64,000 nt of DNA from JAGWRI01 sp035700805 (GTDB lineage: Bacteria > Gemmatimonadota > Gemmatimonadetes > Gemmatimonadales > Gemmatimonadaceae). The position numbers and the translations under genes were made by a program. This document shows positions 56,117-64,000 of the stretch, piece by piece. Where the stretch lies: contig DASSOG010000060.1 of the NCBI GenBank assembly GCA_035700805.1, positions 1 to 64,000 of the forward strand, given 5' to 3'. Below the pieces are notes generated by a model. It was given only the letters and a program-made list of their open reading frames with translations, made no database searches and had not been told where the DNA came from. Within the stretch, counting starts at the first letter, position 1, and every line of letters begins with the position of its first letter.

Positions 56117-58977
56117 GCCTTCTTGTCAGCGCGGCGGAGCTGGCCACGCGGCGACGCATCGCCGCGGGCGGCCTCTCACCGCTTGCAGGTTCGCTGGCGA
56201 CCGACATGGAGCGCGTGCTGGCCAGCCCGTTCACGGTACCGCGCGAGAAGGCGCTGCTTTCCCGCGCCGGGGGCACGTGCGAACGGGACGGCGCGCCGCT
56301 CGCCTTCGACCCGTGGTCGCCGCACGACCATCGCTGCCCGCGTTGCGGCCTGGTCCACACGGGCGAGCTGCACGACCGCTGGTGGCTCTATCCGTATCAG
56401 CTCTGGATCGCCGAGCGCCTGGTGCACGGCGCCGTGCTGTTCGCCCTGCGCGGCGACCCGCGTCACGGCCAGTTCGTCAAGGCCGTGTTCGAGCAATACA
56501 TGGAGCAGTATCTCCAGTATCCCAATCGCGACAACGTGCTCGGGCCGAGTCGCCTGTTCTTCAGCACCTATCTCGAGTCCATCTGGCTGTTGCACCTGTG
56601 CGTGGCGCTCGACCTGCTGGAACTGGCGGGGGAGACCGGCCTCGGCGCGCGGGTGCGCGACGGCATCCTCCAGCCGGGCGTCGCGCTCATTGCCGAGTTT
56701 GACGAAGGGGCGTCCAATCGGCAGGTGTGGAACAACGCGGCGCTCCTGGCCGCGTATGCGATGCTCGGCGACTCCCGGTCGGCAGAGCAGGTGGTGGTTG
56801 GCCCCTCCGGGCTGCTGGCGCACCTGCAAGGCGGGCTGCTCCAGGACGGGACCTGGTTCGAAGGCGAGAACTATCATCAATTCGCCCACCGGGGTCTCTG
56901 GTACGGGGTGATCCTTTCGCAGCGCGCGGGGCTCCCGCTGCCGCCAGCGGCCGTCGCGCGATTCGACCTCGGCTTTGCCGCCACGTTTGCCACGGCGCTG
57001 CCGGACCTCACGCTCCCGGCCCGCAAGGATTCGCAGTACGGCACGTCGCTCCGGCAGTGGCGGTTCGCGGAAGCCTGCGAGCTGGGCCTCGCGCGCACGG
57101 GCGACCCGGTCCTGCGTCACCTGCTGGCGCAACTGTACGACAACACCACGCCGCCGGGCGAGACCGGCCGCGCGACCGCCAGCGCCGAAGTGGAGCGCAA
57201 CCTGCCCCCCGTGCGCCTGTCGCGCGCCAGCCTGGGATGGAAGTCGCTGCTGTTTGCCGGCGAGCACGTGGATCTCCCAAGTGGCGATCAAGACCTCGAA
57301 TCACGACGCGGCGGCATGAAGACCGCGCTGCTGCCAGGGCAGGGCATTGCCGTATTCCGCCGAGCTCGCGGGAACGTGTATGCGGCGCTGGATTACGGGC
57401 AGTCCGGCGGCGGGCACGGGCACCCGGATCGGCTGAACCTGCTCCTGGCCGCGGACGGCACCCGCTGGTTCGACGACCTGGGCACCGGGTCCTATGTGGA
57501 TCCGTCGCTGCACTGGTACCGGAGCACGCTGGCGCACAACGCACCCATGGTGGATGGCCATTCGCAATGGCGTATGGACGGCGTGCTCCAGGCGTTCGCG
57601 GAGGACGCCGAGGGCGCGGCGGGATGGGTCCGGGCCAGCGCCTCCATCTGGCCGGGCGTGGAGGCGGAGCGCACGGTCGTCGTCATGGAGGGTTACCTGA
57701 TTGATGTATTGCGCTGGCAGGCGGAACAGGGGGTGATGGTGGCGCTGCCCATGCACTGCGACGGCGTGCTGACGGGCCAGGTCAAGCCCGTTGACGAAGC
57801 CTTCGCCGGCGCTGGCGGACTGGAGGACGGCGGGGATTTCATCACCACCGAACTGGCGCAACGCTCGCGGGCCGTCGCGCGGCTGATGATCACCGCGCGA
57901 TCCGTGGACACGGACACGGCCTTGCGAGGCTTTGTGCGCAGTCCCACGTCCCTGACCTGGTACACGCTCAGCGGGCCGGGACAGCCGGCCGGTGCGCCTC
58001 GGCGATTCCTGGTGGCAGAAGGCGATGCGGGTACGTCGGGTGGCATCTGTACGGTCTGGGCGTGGTCGGATGAGATTGCATCCGTGGATTGGGAGGGTGA
58101 GGCGATCCTCGTGGTTCACCAGGACGGGGCGCAGCATCGGCACCAGCGCGCGGCGGGGGACTGGCAAGTGGACATCCTCGGCGGCTCCAGCCCCCGCCGA
58201 GTGACGCTGGGTGGCTCCACGCGGGCCGATCCCGGTCCTGCGGGCGTGATGCCTGGCCGCGCCGGGCGGGGTGACCCGGTTGCCGCGATGCCGCTTACGC
58301 CGGCGGCGCCCCCGCGCAGGGTCATCCCGCTTTCACTGAACCCTGATGACGCCACAGGCGAGTGGGGGCCCGGGGAGACAACGCGCGAATCAGGGCACGG
58401 CGGCGGCGCCATCTTACTCGACGTGGGCGAAGCCGGGTATCGCCGGTCGGAGGAGTCGTGGCAGGAAGCGGGCCGGCCGACGGCGCGCGTCCGGATAGGC
58501 GCTACGCCCTCGGGCCTGATGGTCTCTGTGCTCGTCCGCGGATCCGCCCGCCGGTTTGCCTTGGCGGATTCAGTGAATAAGTATGACAACGAACCCGCGG
58601 ACATCAATGGCGATGGCGTCCAGCTCTACGTGGCCAGCAAGGGCGCCAGCGGGGCGTGGCTGCTGGTGCCGGAGCACGGCGAGCCCGCGGGGGACGTGCG
58701 GACGCGCCCCATTCCGGGGTGGGGCGAGCTCGAACCTGGCCAGGCGACCTGGGCGGAGACTCCCGGCGGGTATGCCATGCACGTCCAGGTGCCATTGCCG
58801 GCCGGGCTGGCCGTGGGGGACGACATTGCCCTCGACGTGCTGGTCAACCAGATCCGTCCGGGGCGCGAGCGCCGCAGTGGGCAACTTGTGCTGTCCGGCG
58901 CCTCCGGCGAATTCGTGTACCTGCGCGGCGACCGGCACGATCCGGCGCGCCTGCTTCATTTCACCATCACGGCCTGA
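56113..58977 (+). CDS. Heparinase II/III-family polysaccharide lyase with C-terminal CBM9-like domain
   Basis: 954 residues. The N-terminal alpha-toroid, about 30-400, includes an unusual early CPRCG (about 75-79) and GTWFEGENYHQFAHRGLWYG. The Heparinase_II_III beta domain follows, about 440-700: LDYGQSGGGHGHPDRLNLLLAADG and LAHNAPMVDGHSQW are its classic stretches. After a Pro/Gly linker near 740, residues about 770-954 resemble a CBM9-type sugar-binding module (NKYDNEPADINGDGVQLYV; YAMHVQVPLPAG). No signal peptide is seen, so it may act on imported oligosaccharides. Overlaps its neighbours by ATGA and TGATG. Substrate, perhaps a uronic-acid polymer, is not readable. Confidence 0.82.
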   Translation: MSLLVSAAELATRRRIAAGGLSPLAGSLATDMERVLASPFTVPREKALLSRAGGTCERDGAPLAFDPWSPHDHRCPRCGLVHTGELHDRWWLYPYQLWIAERLVHGAVLFALRGDPRHGQFVKAVFEQYMEQYLQYPNRDNVLGPSRLFFSTYLESIWLLHLCVALDLLELAGETGLGARVRDGILQPGVALIAEFDEGASNRQVWNNAALLAAYAMLGDSRSAEQVVVGPSGLLAHLQGGLLQDGTWFEGENYHQFAHRGLWYGVILSQRAGLPLPPAAVARFDLGFAATFATALPDLTLPARKDSQYGTSLRQWRFAEACELGLARTGDPVLRHLLAQLYDNTTPPGETGRATASAEVERNLPPVRLSRASLGWKSLLFAGEHVDLPSGDQDLESRRGGMKTALLPGQGIAVFRRARGNVYAALDYGQSGGGHGHPDRLNLLLAADGTRWFDDLGTGSYVDPSLHWYRSTLAHNAPMVDGHSQWRMDGVLQAFAEDAEGAAGWVRASASIWPGVEAERTVVVMEGYLIDVLRWQAEQGVMVALPMHCDGVLTGQVKPVDEAFAGAGGLEDGGDFITTELAQRSRAVARLMITARSVDTDTALRGFVRSPTSLTWYTLSGPGQPAGAPRRFLVAEGDAGTSGGICTVWAWSDEIASVDWEGEAILVVHQDGAQHRHQRAAGDWQVDILGGSSPRRVTLGGSTRADPGPAGVMPGRAGRGDPVAAMPLTPAAPPRRVIPLSLNPDDATGEWGPGETTRESGHGGGAILLDVGEAGYRRSEESWQEAGRPTARVRIGATPSGLMVSVLVRGSARRFALADSVNKYDNEPADINGDGVQLYVASKGASGAWLLVPEHGEPAGDVRTRPIPGWGELEPGQATWAETPGGYAMHVQVPLPAGLAVGDDIALDVLVNQIRPGRERRSGQLVLSGASGEFVYLRGDRHDPARLLHFTITA

Positions 58978-59723
58978 TGAATTCCAGACTCGATGCCATT
59001 CGCGTGGTGCTCCACGAACCGCAGGACCCCGTCAACATTGGCGCCACGGTGCGCGCCATGGCCAACATGGGGGTCGGTACCCTCCACCTGGTGCGCCCCG
59101 TAGCCTACGAGCCGCATCGGCTGGAGGGGATCGCGCACCATACGCGTCCGCTGATTGACGCCATCCAGCACTTTGACGACTTCGAGTCGGCCGTGGCGGG
59201 GTGCGTGCGCGTAGTGGGGTTCACGGCGCGTCGGCGGGCGGCCCGATGGGCCGTCACCACGCCGCGTGAGGAGGCCGCGACGGCCCTGGCCGCCGAGGGG
59301 CCGGTGGCCTATGTGTTCGGGCGCGAGGACAGCGGGCTGCCCAACGAGATCCTGGACCAGGTCCACGCCGCCGTGATGATCCCCACCACGGAGCACGCCT
59401 CGCTGAACCTCGCGCAGGCGGTGCTGGTGGGCCTGTACGAACTGCACCTGGCCGCCCGCGACGCCACGCGCGAGGTGGCGCCCCCGCGCAAGGCCGCGCC
59501 GCCGCCCACCTCGGAGCAACTGGAGCAGTACTTCGCTGACACGCAACGCTCGCTGGACGCCATCGAGTTCTTCAAGACCCGGGACCAGGAGCACATCATG
59601 CGCACGGTGCGTTCGCTCACCTTCCGGGCCGCGCCCGACGCGCGCGAACTTTCGCTGGTGCGCGCCATGGCGCTGGAAGTCGTCAACTACCTGGCCCGCC
59701 TGCGCCGCACGCCGCGGTCTTGA
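58977..59723 (+). CDS. tRNA 2'-O-methyltransferase, TrmJ-like SPOUT family
   Basis: 248 residues, SPOUT methyltransferase acting with S-adenosylmethionine on tRNA (TrmJ modifies position 32). Motif 1 EPQDPVNIGATVRAMANMGV, motif 2 YVFGREDSGLPNEIL and motif 3 IPTTEHASLNLAQAVLVGLYEL form the trefoil-knot site. The C-terminal helical extension (about 165-248, with RSLDAIEFFKTRDQEHIMRTVRSL) is TrmJ-like. Its presence inside a polysaccharide operon, overlapping both neighbours, is odd and may simply reflect shared transcription. Confidence 0.85.
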   Translation: MNSRLDAIRVVLHEPQDPVNIGATVRAMANMGVGTLHLVRPVAYEPHRLEGIAHHTRPLIDAIQHFDDFESAVAGCVRVVGFTARRRAARWAVTTPREEAATALAAEGPVAYVFGREDSGLPNEILDQVHAAVMIPTTEHASLNLAQAVLVGLYELHLAARDATREVAPPRKAAPPPTSEQLEQYFADTQRSLDAIEFFKTRDQEHIMRTVRSLTFRAAPDARELSLVRAMALEVVNYLARLRRTPRS

Positions 59724-59755
59724 CGTCACCCACCCGTCCGACATTCTTCACCCCC

Positions 59756-61090
59756 ATGGTATTCAAGAGACTTTTCGATCGCGCATCGGCCGCCGACGCG
59801 TCCAGTGAGGACGCCGGCGCCGGTGGCGATGCCACCGAGGTGGAGTCGGGCGACTCCGCCATCGCTCCCGAGAGTGAGGAGTTCCTGCCCGAGGAAACCG
59901 TCGAGCGCTCCTGGGCCGATCGCGCCGCCGCCGTCATTCCGGGCGGATCCTCCACGGGCAGCAAGCAGCCGCGCACGCTCTACGGCGTGGAAACGCCGGA
60001 CGCCCCCACGCACTTTGCGCAGGCGTCCGGGTGCCACGTGGTCACGCCCGACGGCGCCACATACGTGGACTGCACCATGGCGCTCGGAGCCGTGGCGCTG
60101 GGCTACGCGGAGCCGAATGTCACGCACGCGGTGATGGATGCCGTGGGTGGAGGCAACGTCTCGGGGCTGAACAGCACATATGAAGTGGAGGCCGCCGAGC
60201 GACTGGCGGCCATCGTGCCGTGCGCGGAGCGCGTGCGCTTCCTGAAGTCGGGCGCGGAAGCGACGGCGGCCGCCTTGCGCCTGGCGCGCACGTACACCGG
60301 TCGCGACGTGGTGGTGGCGTGCGGCTACTTTGGCTGGCACGACTGGTCCAGCGAGGGCGCCGGCATTCCCGGCGGCGCCCGGCAGGATGTCATTCGCGTT
60401 CCCTTTGATGACGTGGCCGTGCTGGAAGCCACCGTTGCCGAGGTGGCCGACCGCCTGGCCGCGGTGATCCTGGAGCCGGTGATTGAGCGGATGCCATCGG
60501 ACGCATGGATCGCGCGGGCGCGCGAACTGTGCACGCGTCATGGCGCCGTGCTCATCTTCGACGAGATGAAGACGGGCTTCCGCCTGGCGCCCGGCGGATA
60601 TCAGGAAGTCGCCGGGGTCACGCCCGACCTCGCCACCTTTGGCAAGGCGCTGGCCAACGGCTTTCCGCTGGCGGCGGTGTGTGGCGTGCGCGACGTGATG
60701 GACGCCGCCTCGCGTACCTGGATCTCGTCCACGCTCGCGGGCGAGGCGGGCGCGCTGGCCGCCGCCATTGCAGTAATGGCATGGCACGAGCAGGCCGATA
60801 TCTGCCAGACGCTCCAGCGCAACGGCGCGGAAATGCGGCGCGTGGTCTCGGCGGCGGTCCAGGCCAGCGGGGTGGCGGGCGTGCGCGTGGAAGGCCTGGA
60901 CCAGATGTGGCTGCTGCGCTTTGACGATCCCGCCCTGGAGGTCCGGTTCGTGCAGGGCGCCACACGGCACGGCGTGCTGTTCAAGCGCGGGGCGTACAAC
61001 TACGCCAGCGTGGCGCACGATGACGAAGTGGTGCGTGTCATCGAAGGGGCCGCCAGCCGCACGTTCGTCGAGCTGGTTGAGGGCGCGTGA
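59756..61090 (+). CDS. Class III aminotransferase, glutamate-1-semialdehyde aminomutase-like
   Basis: 444 residues, PLP-dependent. An acidic low-complexity N-terminal region of about 50 residues (DASSEDAGAGGDATEVESGD) precedes the catalytic part. Conserved parts: AAAVIPGGSSTGSKQPR, FLKSGAEATAAALRLAR, GYFGWHDWSS, LIFDEMKTGFR and the PLP Lys K297 in FGKALANGFPLAA. Similarity is to HemL, but neighbours are carbohydrate and amidohydrolase genes, so a catabolic or sugar aminotransferase is likely. ATG at 59756 is chosen. A TTG at 59720 overlaps the trmJ stop and adds twelve residues. The stop overlaps the next gene (GTGA). Confidence 0.8.
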   Translation: MVFKRLFDRASAADASSEDAGAGGDATEVESGDSAIAPESEEFLPEETVERSWADRAAAVIPGGSSTGSKQPRTLYGVETPDAPTHFAQASGCHVVTPDGATYVDCTMALGAVALGYAEPNVTHAVMDAVGGGNVSGLNSTYEVEAAERLAAIVPCAERVRFLKSGAEATAAALRLARTYTGRDVVVACGYFGWHDWSSEGAGIPGGARQDVIRVPFDDVAVLEATVAEVADRLAAVILEPVIERMPSDAWIARARELCTRHGAVLIFDEMKTGFRLAPGGYQEVAGVTPDLATFGKALANGFPLAAVCGVRDVMDAASRTWISSTLAGEAGALAAAIAVMAWHEQADICQTLQRNGAEMRRVVSAAVQASGVAGVRVEGLDQMWLLRFDDPALEVRFVQGATRHGVLFKRGAYNYASVAHDDEVVRVIEGAASRTFVELVEGA

Positions 61091-61968
61091 GTCCCGTTGT
61101 CCGGCCGTCGCCGCTGGCCGGCCCCGATCCGCTGATTGACGCGCATGCGCATTTCCTCTACGCCGGCTGCGGGCGCGCGGACTGGCAGGAGGTCAACGCC
61201 GCCCGGCTCCGCGCTGGTGAGCGCATCGGCATCTGGTATCACGTGGCCTCCATCCTCGGCACCTTCGGGTTCAATTCCCCCACGTACTTCCCCTCGCCCG
61301 CCGACGTCTCCCTGGGCAACGACGCCATGCTGGCGCTCACCCGCGCGCACGACGACCGCGTGCGCATGTACGTGACCGTGAACCCCAATCACACCGCTCA
61401 CGCGCTGGAGGAGATCGAGCGCTGCGTGGCAGCGGGCGCCATTGGCGTGAAGCTCGCCGCCAGTCGGCGTGCCAGCGATCCGCTGCTCGACCCGGTGTGC
61501 GAGGTCGCCGCCAGGCATCACCTGCCGGTGCTGCATCACATCTGGCAGCATCGCACGCGCGAGTGGCCGTCGCAGGAGATTTCCGACGGCCTGGACCTCG
61601 CCGAGCTCGCGCGCCGGCATCCCACCGTGTCGTTCATCCTGGCGCACATCGGCGGCGGCGGCGACTACATGCACACGCTGGCCGCCATCGCCGAGGTGCC
61701 CAACATCTACGCCGACCTGTCCGGCAGCGGGGTGGATCGCGGGATGCTGGACGAGGCCATCCTCCGACTGGGCGCGGAGCGCCTCATCTGGGGGTGCGAC
61801 GTCACCATGGAGACCGGGCTCGCCAAGCTCATGGGCTTCGAGGCCATCCGGCTGACGGCGGACCACACGGCGCGCATCCGCGCGGGGACGGCGATGCACA
61901 TCTTTCCCCAGGGCTCGTTTCCGCGAATTCCTGGTGGCCCGTCGGAATCCCGAGTGAGTACATCGTGA
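61087..61968 (+). CDS. Amidohydrolase-fold metal-dependent hydrolase, active type
   Basis: 293 residues, Amidohydro_2 TIM barrel. Metal-binding DAHAHFLYAG (HxH) near residue 19, LHHIWQH (His), LAHIGGGGDYMH (His) and LIWGCDVTMETG (catalytic Asp) are all present. The GTG overlaps the aminotransferase stop, and its own stop overlaps the following homologue. Members hydrolyse or decarboxylate diverse small acids and lactones. Being paired with an aminotransferase and a lyase suggests a sugar-acid or amino-sugar derivative, but the reaction is unknown. Confidence 0.8.
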   Translation: MSPVVRPSPLAGPDPLIDAHAHFLYAGCGRADWQEVNAARLRAGERIGIWYHVASILGTFGFNSPTYFPSPADVSLGNDAMLALTRAHDDRVRMYVTVNPNHTAHALEEIERCVAAGAIGVKLAASRRASDPLLDPVCEVAARHHLPVLHHIWQHRTREWPSQEISDGLDLAELARRHPTVSFILAHIGGGGDYMHTLAAIAEVPNIYADLSGSGVDRGMLDEAILRLGAERLIWGCDVTMETGLAKLMGFEAIRLTADHTARIRAGTAMHIFPQGSFPRIPGGPSESRVSTS

Positions 61969-62723
61969 TTGATGTCAACACGCTGATCGGCCCGTATCCC
62001 TTCCGGTACGTGCCGCATCCCGATGCCGACGTGCTGGTGCACGTGCTCGAGCGCGAGGGGCTCGCGGGCGCGTGGGTGGGGCACCTGCCCAGCGCATTTC
62101 ACCGGGATCCTTCGGCGGGGAACGCGCAACTGTACACGGCGCTGGCGCCGCACCGGATGTTGCGCCCGGTGCCCACCGTCCGGCCCGACTGGCCGCGGTG
62201 GGAGCAGTCGCTGGATCGCGCGCAGGGCGCGGGCGCGCCCGCGGTGCGTGTGTATCCGAATATCTGGGGGCTCGGGCCACACGACGCGCGGCTCCCGGAG
62301 TTTGCCCGCGCCTGCGGCGCGCGACGGATGGCCGTGCTGCTCAGCGTGAAATTCGAGGACCTGCGTCAGCGCCATCCGATGGACAGCGTCGGCGACCTGA
62401 CGGCCGCCACCGTGCGGACGCTCGCGCGCGCGGGAGACGGCGTCCGGCTCGTGGTGACGGCGGCCGGTCGCGAGTTCATAGAGGAAGTGCACTGGGGGCT
62501 CACGCCGGAGGAGCAGCGGCGCGTCGTGTGGGATTTTTCATGGGTGTGGGGTCCGCCGGAGGATCACCTGGCTCGGCTCTTTGCCTCCATTGGGAGCGCA
62601 CGCTTTGTGTACGGCACGCAATGGCCGTTGCGGCTCACGCAGGCGGCCCGGGCGAACCTGGCGCTGTTGCCCGACGGCGGCGCCTCCGCGCAACTGGCGG
62701 ATCCTGACGCGCTCTTCGGGTGA
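61965..62723 (+). CDS. Amidohydrolase-fold protein lacking the metal-binding motif (possible pseudoenzyme)
   Basis: 252 residues, same fold family as the preceding gene but degenerate at the metal site. The N-terminal HxH position reads DVNTLIGPYP, and the C-terminal Asp of the usual GSDWP is replaced in VYGTQWPLRL. Structural stretches remain (RVYPNIWGLG; FSWVWGPPEDHLARLFASIGSARFVYG). GTG at 61965 overlaps the upstream stop as GTGA, which suggests a stoichiometric partner, for example a non-catalytic subunit of a heteromer. Last gene of the lyase operon. Confidence 0.75.
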   Translation: MIDVNTLIGPYPFRYVPHPDADVLVHVLEREGLAGAWVGHLPSAFHRDPSAGNAQLYTALAPHRMLRPVPTVRPDWPRWEQSLDRAQGAGAPAVRVYPNIWGLGPHDARLPEFARACGARRMAVLLSVKFEDLRQRHPMDSVGDLTAATVRTLARAGDGVRLVVTAAGREFIEEVHWGLTPEEQRRVVWDFSWVWGPPEDHLARLFASIGSARFVYGTQWPLRLTQAARANLALLPDGGASAQLADPDALFG

Positions 62724-62915
62724 CCGCCGCTTGCGTACACGGGTCTGGCCAGATGGTGAGCTACGTCAATTTCCCCATCCCGAATACTTGCGCTCAGCCG
62801 TGCGCGGAATGAGATTCTGGCGTTGTTCGTGTATCTGCGATTCCCTTCGCATGTCACGCCTTCCGTTTCAATCGCCGCACCCATATCACGTGAGACCCTT
62901 CCGCCTCATTTTGCG
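62724..62915. other. 192-base gap before the complex III operon
   Basis: Boundary between the lyase operon and actA. It contains AT-richer sequence than the surroundings (for example around 62770-62800 and 62890-62912) and probably the act promoter, but no -35/-10 pair stands out, and no terminator hairpin is evident. A frame open through part of the gap and into actA has no similarity at its start. Confidence 0.5.
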
Positions 62916-63593
62916 ATGACCAAGCGCAGGAAGTGGACCGCCATTCCCGGGCTGGTCGCATTGGCCGCCGGCGCCGTGATTCTTTCCGCCTACAGCGGCG
63001 CCTCCTCCTCAAAGAACAGTTCGCCCACGCAACCCATTGCGTTCCCACATTCCGTTCATGTGGGCAAGCTCGGGATCAACTGCGTGTACTGCCACTACTC
63101 GGCGAACAATTCGTTTGACCCCGGACTGCCCGCCGTTTCCACCTGCATGGGCTGTCACCTGCTCGTGGGACCGGACCGTCCCGCCAGCGACCTCGGCCCC
63201 AAGCGCAAGAGCGCCGGCATCCAGAAGCTGTGGGAATACGCCGGACTCGCCGGCAAGCCCGCCAAGCCCATCCCGTGGAATCGCATCCACAAGCTGCCGG
63301 AGTACGTCCACTTTCCGCACATGCGGCACGTCAACGCGGGCGTCACCTGCCAGACCTGCCACGGGCCCATCCAGACGGAAGACAAGGTCTATCAGTACGC
63401 CACGCTGAACATGGGGTGGTGCATCAACTGCCACGTGAACGGCTACGACCCCAAGCAGGGTGAGGAAATGGTGAGCATGGTTTCGGATGGGCGAGGCGGC
63501 GCGACGCTGCCGGCCGCCGACCGGGCCGCGGCCGCCACGCCGGACTCGCTGCGCAAGAAGGCGCGTTACGACTGTTCCGTGTGCCATTACTGA
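62916..63593 (+). CDS. actA: Alternative complex III pentaheme cytochrome c subunit
   Basis: 225 residues with five CxxCH heme sites beginning at C56, C77, C145, C169 and C220. An N-terminal hydrophobic anchor (IPGLVALAAGAVILSAYSG) places the hemes on the outer face of the membrane. ActA is the membrane-anchored cytochrome of alternative complex III, which oxidises quinol and passes electrons towards cytochrome c or an oxidase. ATG at 62916 is chosen because it directly precedes the basic residues and anchor. The actB gene starts 1 base after its stop. Confidence 0.9.
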   Translation: MTKRRKWTAIPGLVALAAGAVILSAYSGASSSKNSSPTQPIAFPHSVHVGKLGINCVYCHYSANNSFDPGLPAVSTCMGCHLLVGPDRPASDLGPKRKSAGIQKLWEYAGLAGKPAKPIPWNRIHKLPEYVHFPHMRHVNAGVTCQTCHGPIQTEDKVYQYATLNMGWCINCHVNGYDPKQGEEMVSMVSDGRGGATLPAADRAAAATPDSLRKKARYDCSVCHY

Positions 63594-63594
63594 C

Positions 63595-64000
63595 ATGAGT
63601 GAGCGCCCCGTGAACGATTCAAAGAAGAAGAGCAACGTCAAGCGCCGCGACTTCCTGAAGATTCTCGGTGTCAGCGGAGCCGCCGTCAGCGCCGCCGCGT
63701 GCAGTCCTGAACCCGCCGGCAAGCTGATCCCCTACCTGGTCTCGCCGGATGAGACCGTGCCCGGGGTCTCCACCTACTATGCCACCACCTGCCGGGAATG
63801 CCCCGCGGCGTGCGGCATCATCGCGGAGACGCGCGACGGCCGCACCATCAAGCTCGAGGGCAATCCGGCGCACCCCCTGAACCGCGGCGCCATCTGCGCG
63901 CGGGGTCAGTCGGCGCTGCAGCAGCTCTACAATCCGGACCGGTTGCGCACGCCGCTGGTCAAGCAGGCCGGCACCTGGAAGCCCATTCCATGGAAGGACG
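63595..64000 (+). CDS. actB: Alternative complex III Fe-S/molybdopterin-like subunit, 3' partial
   Basis: First 135 codons only. Tat signal KRRDFLKILGVSGAAVSAAAC with a Cys that may be lipidated. Then a four-cysteine [4Fe-4S] site, C66, C69, C73 (CRECPAAC) and C101 (GAICARG), as at the start of molybdopterin oxidoreductase domains. Known ActB proteins keep this fold, often without the molybdenum cofactor, followed by a ferredoxin-like domain. The rest lies beyond the window. ATG at 63595, behind the actA stop, gives the expected N-terminus. Confidence 0.9.
   Translation, partial: MSERPVNDSKKKSNVKRRDFLKILGVSGAAVSAAACSPEPAGKLIPYLVSPDETVPGVSTYYATTCRECPAACGIIAETRDGRTIKLEGNPAHPLNRGAICARGQSALQQLYNPDRLRTPLVKQAGTWKPIPWKD

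Overview
This 64 kb window is a dense, high-GC bacterial chromosome segment with 49 protein-coding genes, two of them cut by the window ends. I see no tRNA, rRNA, CRISPR array, insertion sequence or phage gene. The longest stretch without a gene is 212 bases (3612-3823). The content suggests a Gemmatimonadota-like aerobic heterotroph: tandem transmembrane Ser/Thr kinases, secreted S9/M28/M30 peptidases, a fused OtsA-OtsB, an alternative complex III, and many GTG/TTG starts with stop/start overlaps. The phylum call is inference from style and gene content only.

Layout. 1-9158: an amino-acid decarboxylase (5' end missing) convergent with fused trehalose synthase/phosphatase; a Tat-exported GH36-like glycosidase; then a GNAT / enolase-superfamily racemase / M20 hydrolase triad that matches the known N-succinyl route for turning D-amino acids into L-amino acids. 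9218-13917: export-directed proteins (M30-like metalloprotease with Ig-like domains, FKBP isomerase, M28 peptidase). 14060-19501: acetoacetyl-CoA synthetase and two paralogous tandem kinases. 19634-23149: tyrosine/phenylalanine catabolism (hppD, hmgA, an ELFV-type dehydrogenase). 23213-36192: an aerobic phenylacetyl-CoA cluster (ech, paaABCD, paaG, paaH, paaI, paaJ, paaZ) with a fused branched-chain 2-oxoacid dehydrogenase E1 on the opposite strand in its middle; paaE and paaK are absent. 36210-48237: an exported amidohydrolase, a persulfide-dioxygenase/rhodanese fusion, an S9 peptidase, an AIM24 protein, pdxH, arginine decarboxylase coupled to a proton antiporter, and dedA-sod.

48343-62723: a carbohydrate and peptide accessory region with GH38 alpha-mannosidase, a membrane-anchored MutS-like ATPase, oligopeptide ABC permeases, and a tightly overlapping operon of binding protein, heparinase II/III lyase, TrmJ, aminotransferase and two amidohydrolase-fold proteins, the second of which has lost its metal-binding motif. 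62916-64000: the first genes of alternative complex III (actA, partial actB), i.e. quinol oxidation.

Gene organisation is itself notable. At least a dozen neighbours overlap by ATGA, GTGA, TTGA or TGATG. Three gene pairs with gaps are bridged by tiny open frames that overlap the upstream stop and the downstream start. Four genes have a TANNNT -10-like hexamer 6-8 bases before their start codon, which suggests leaderless mRNAs.
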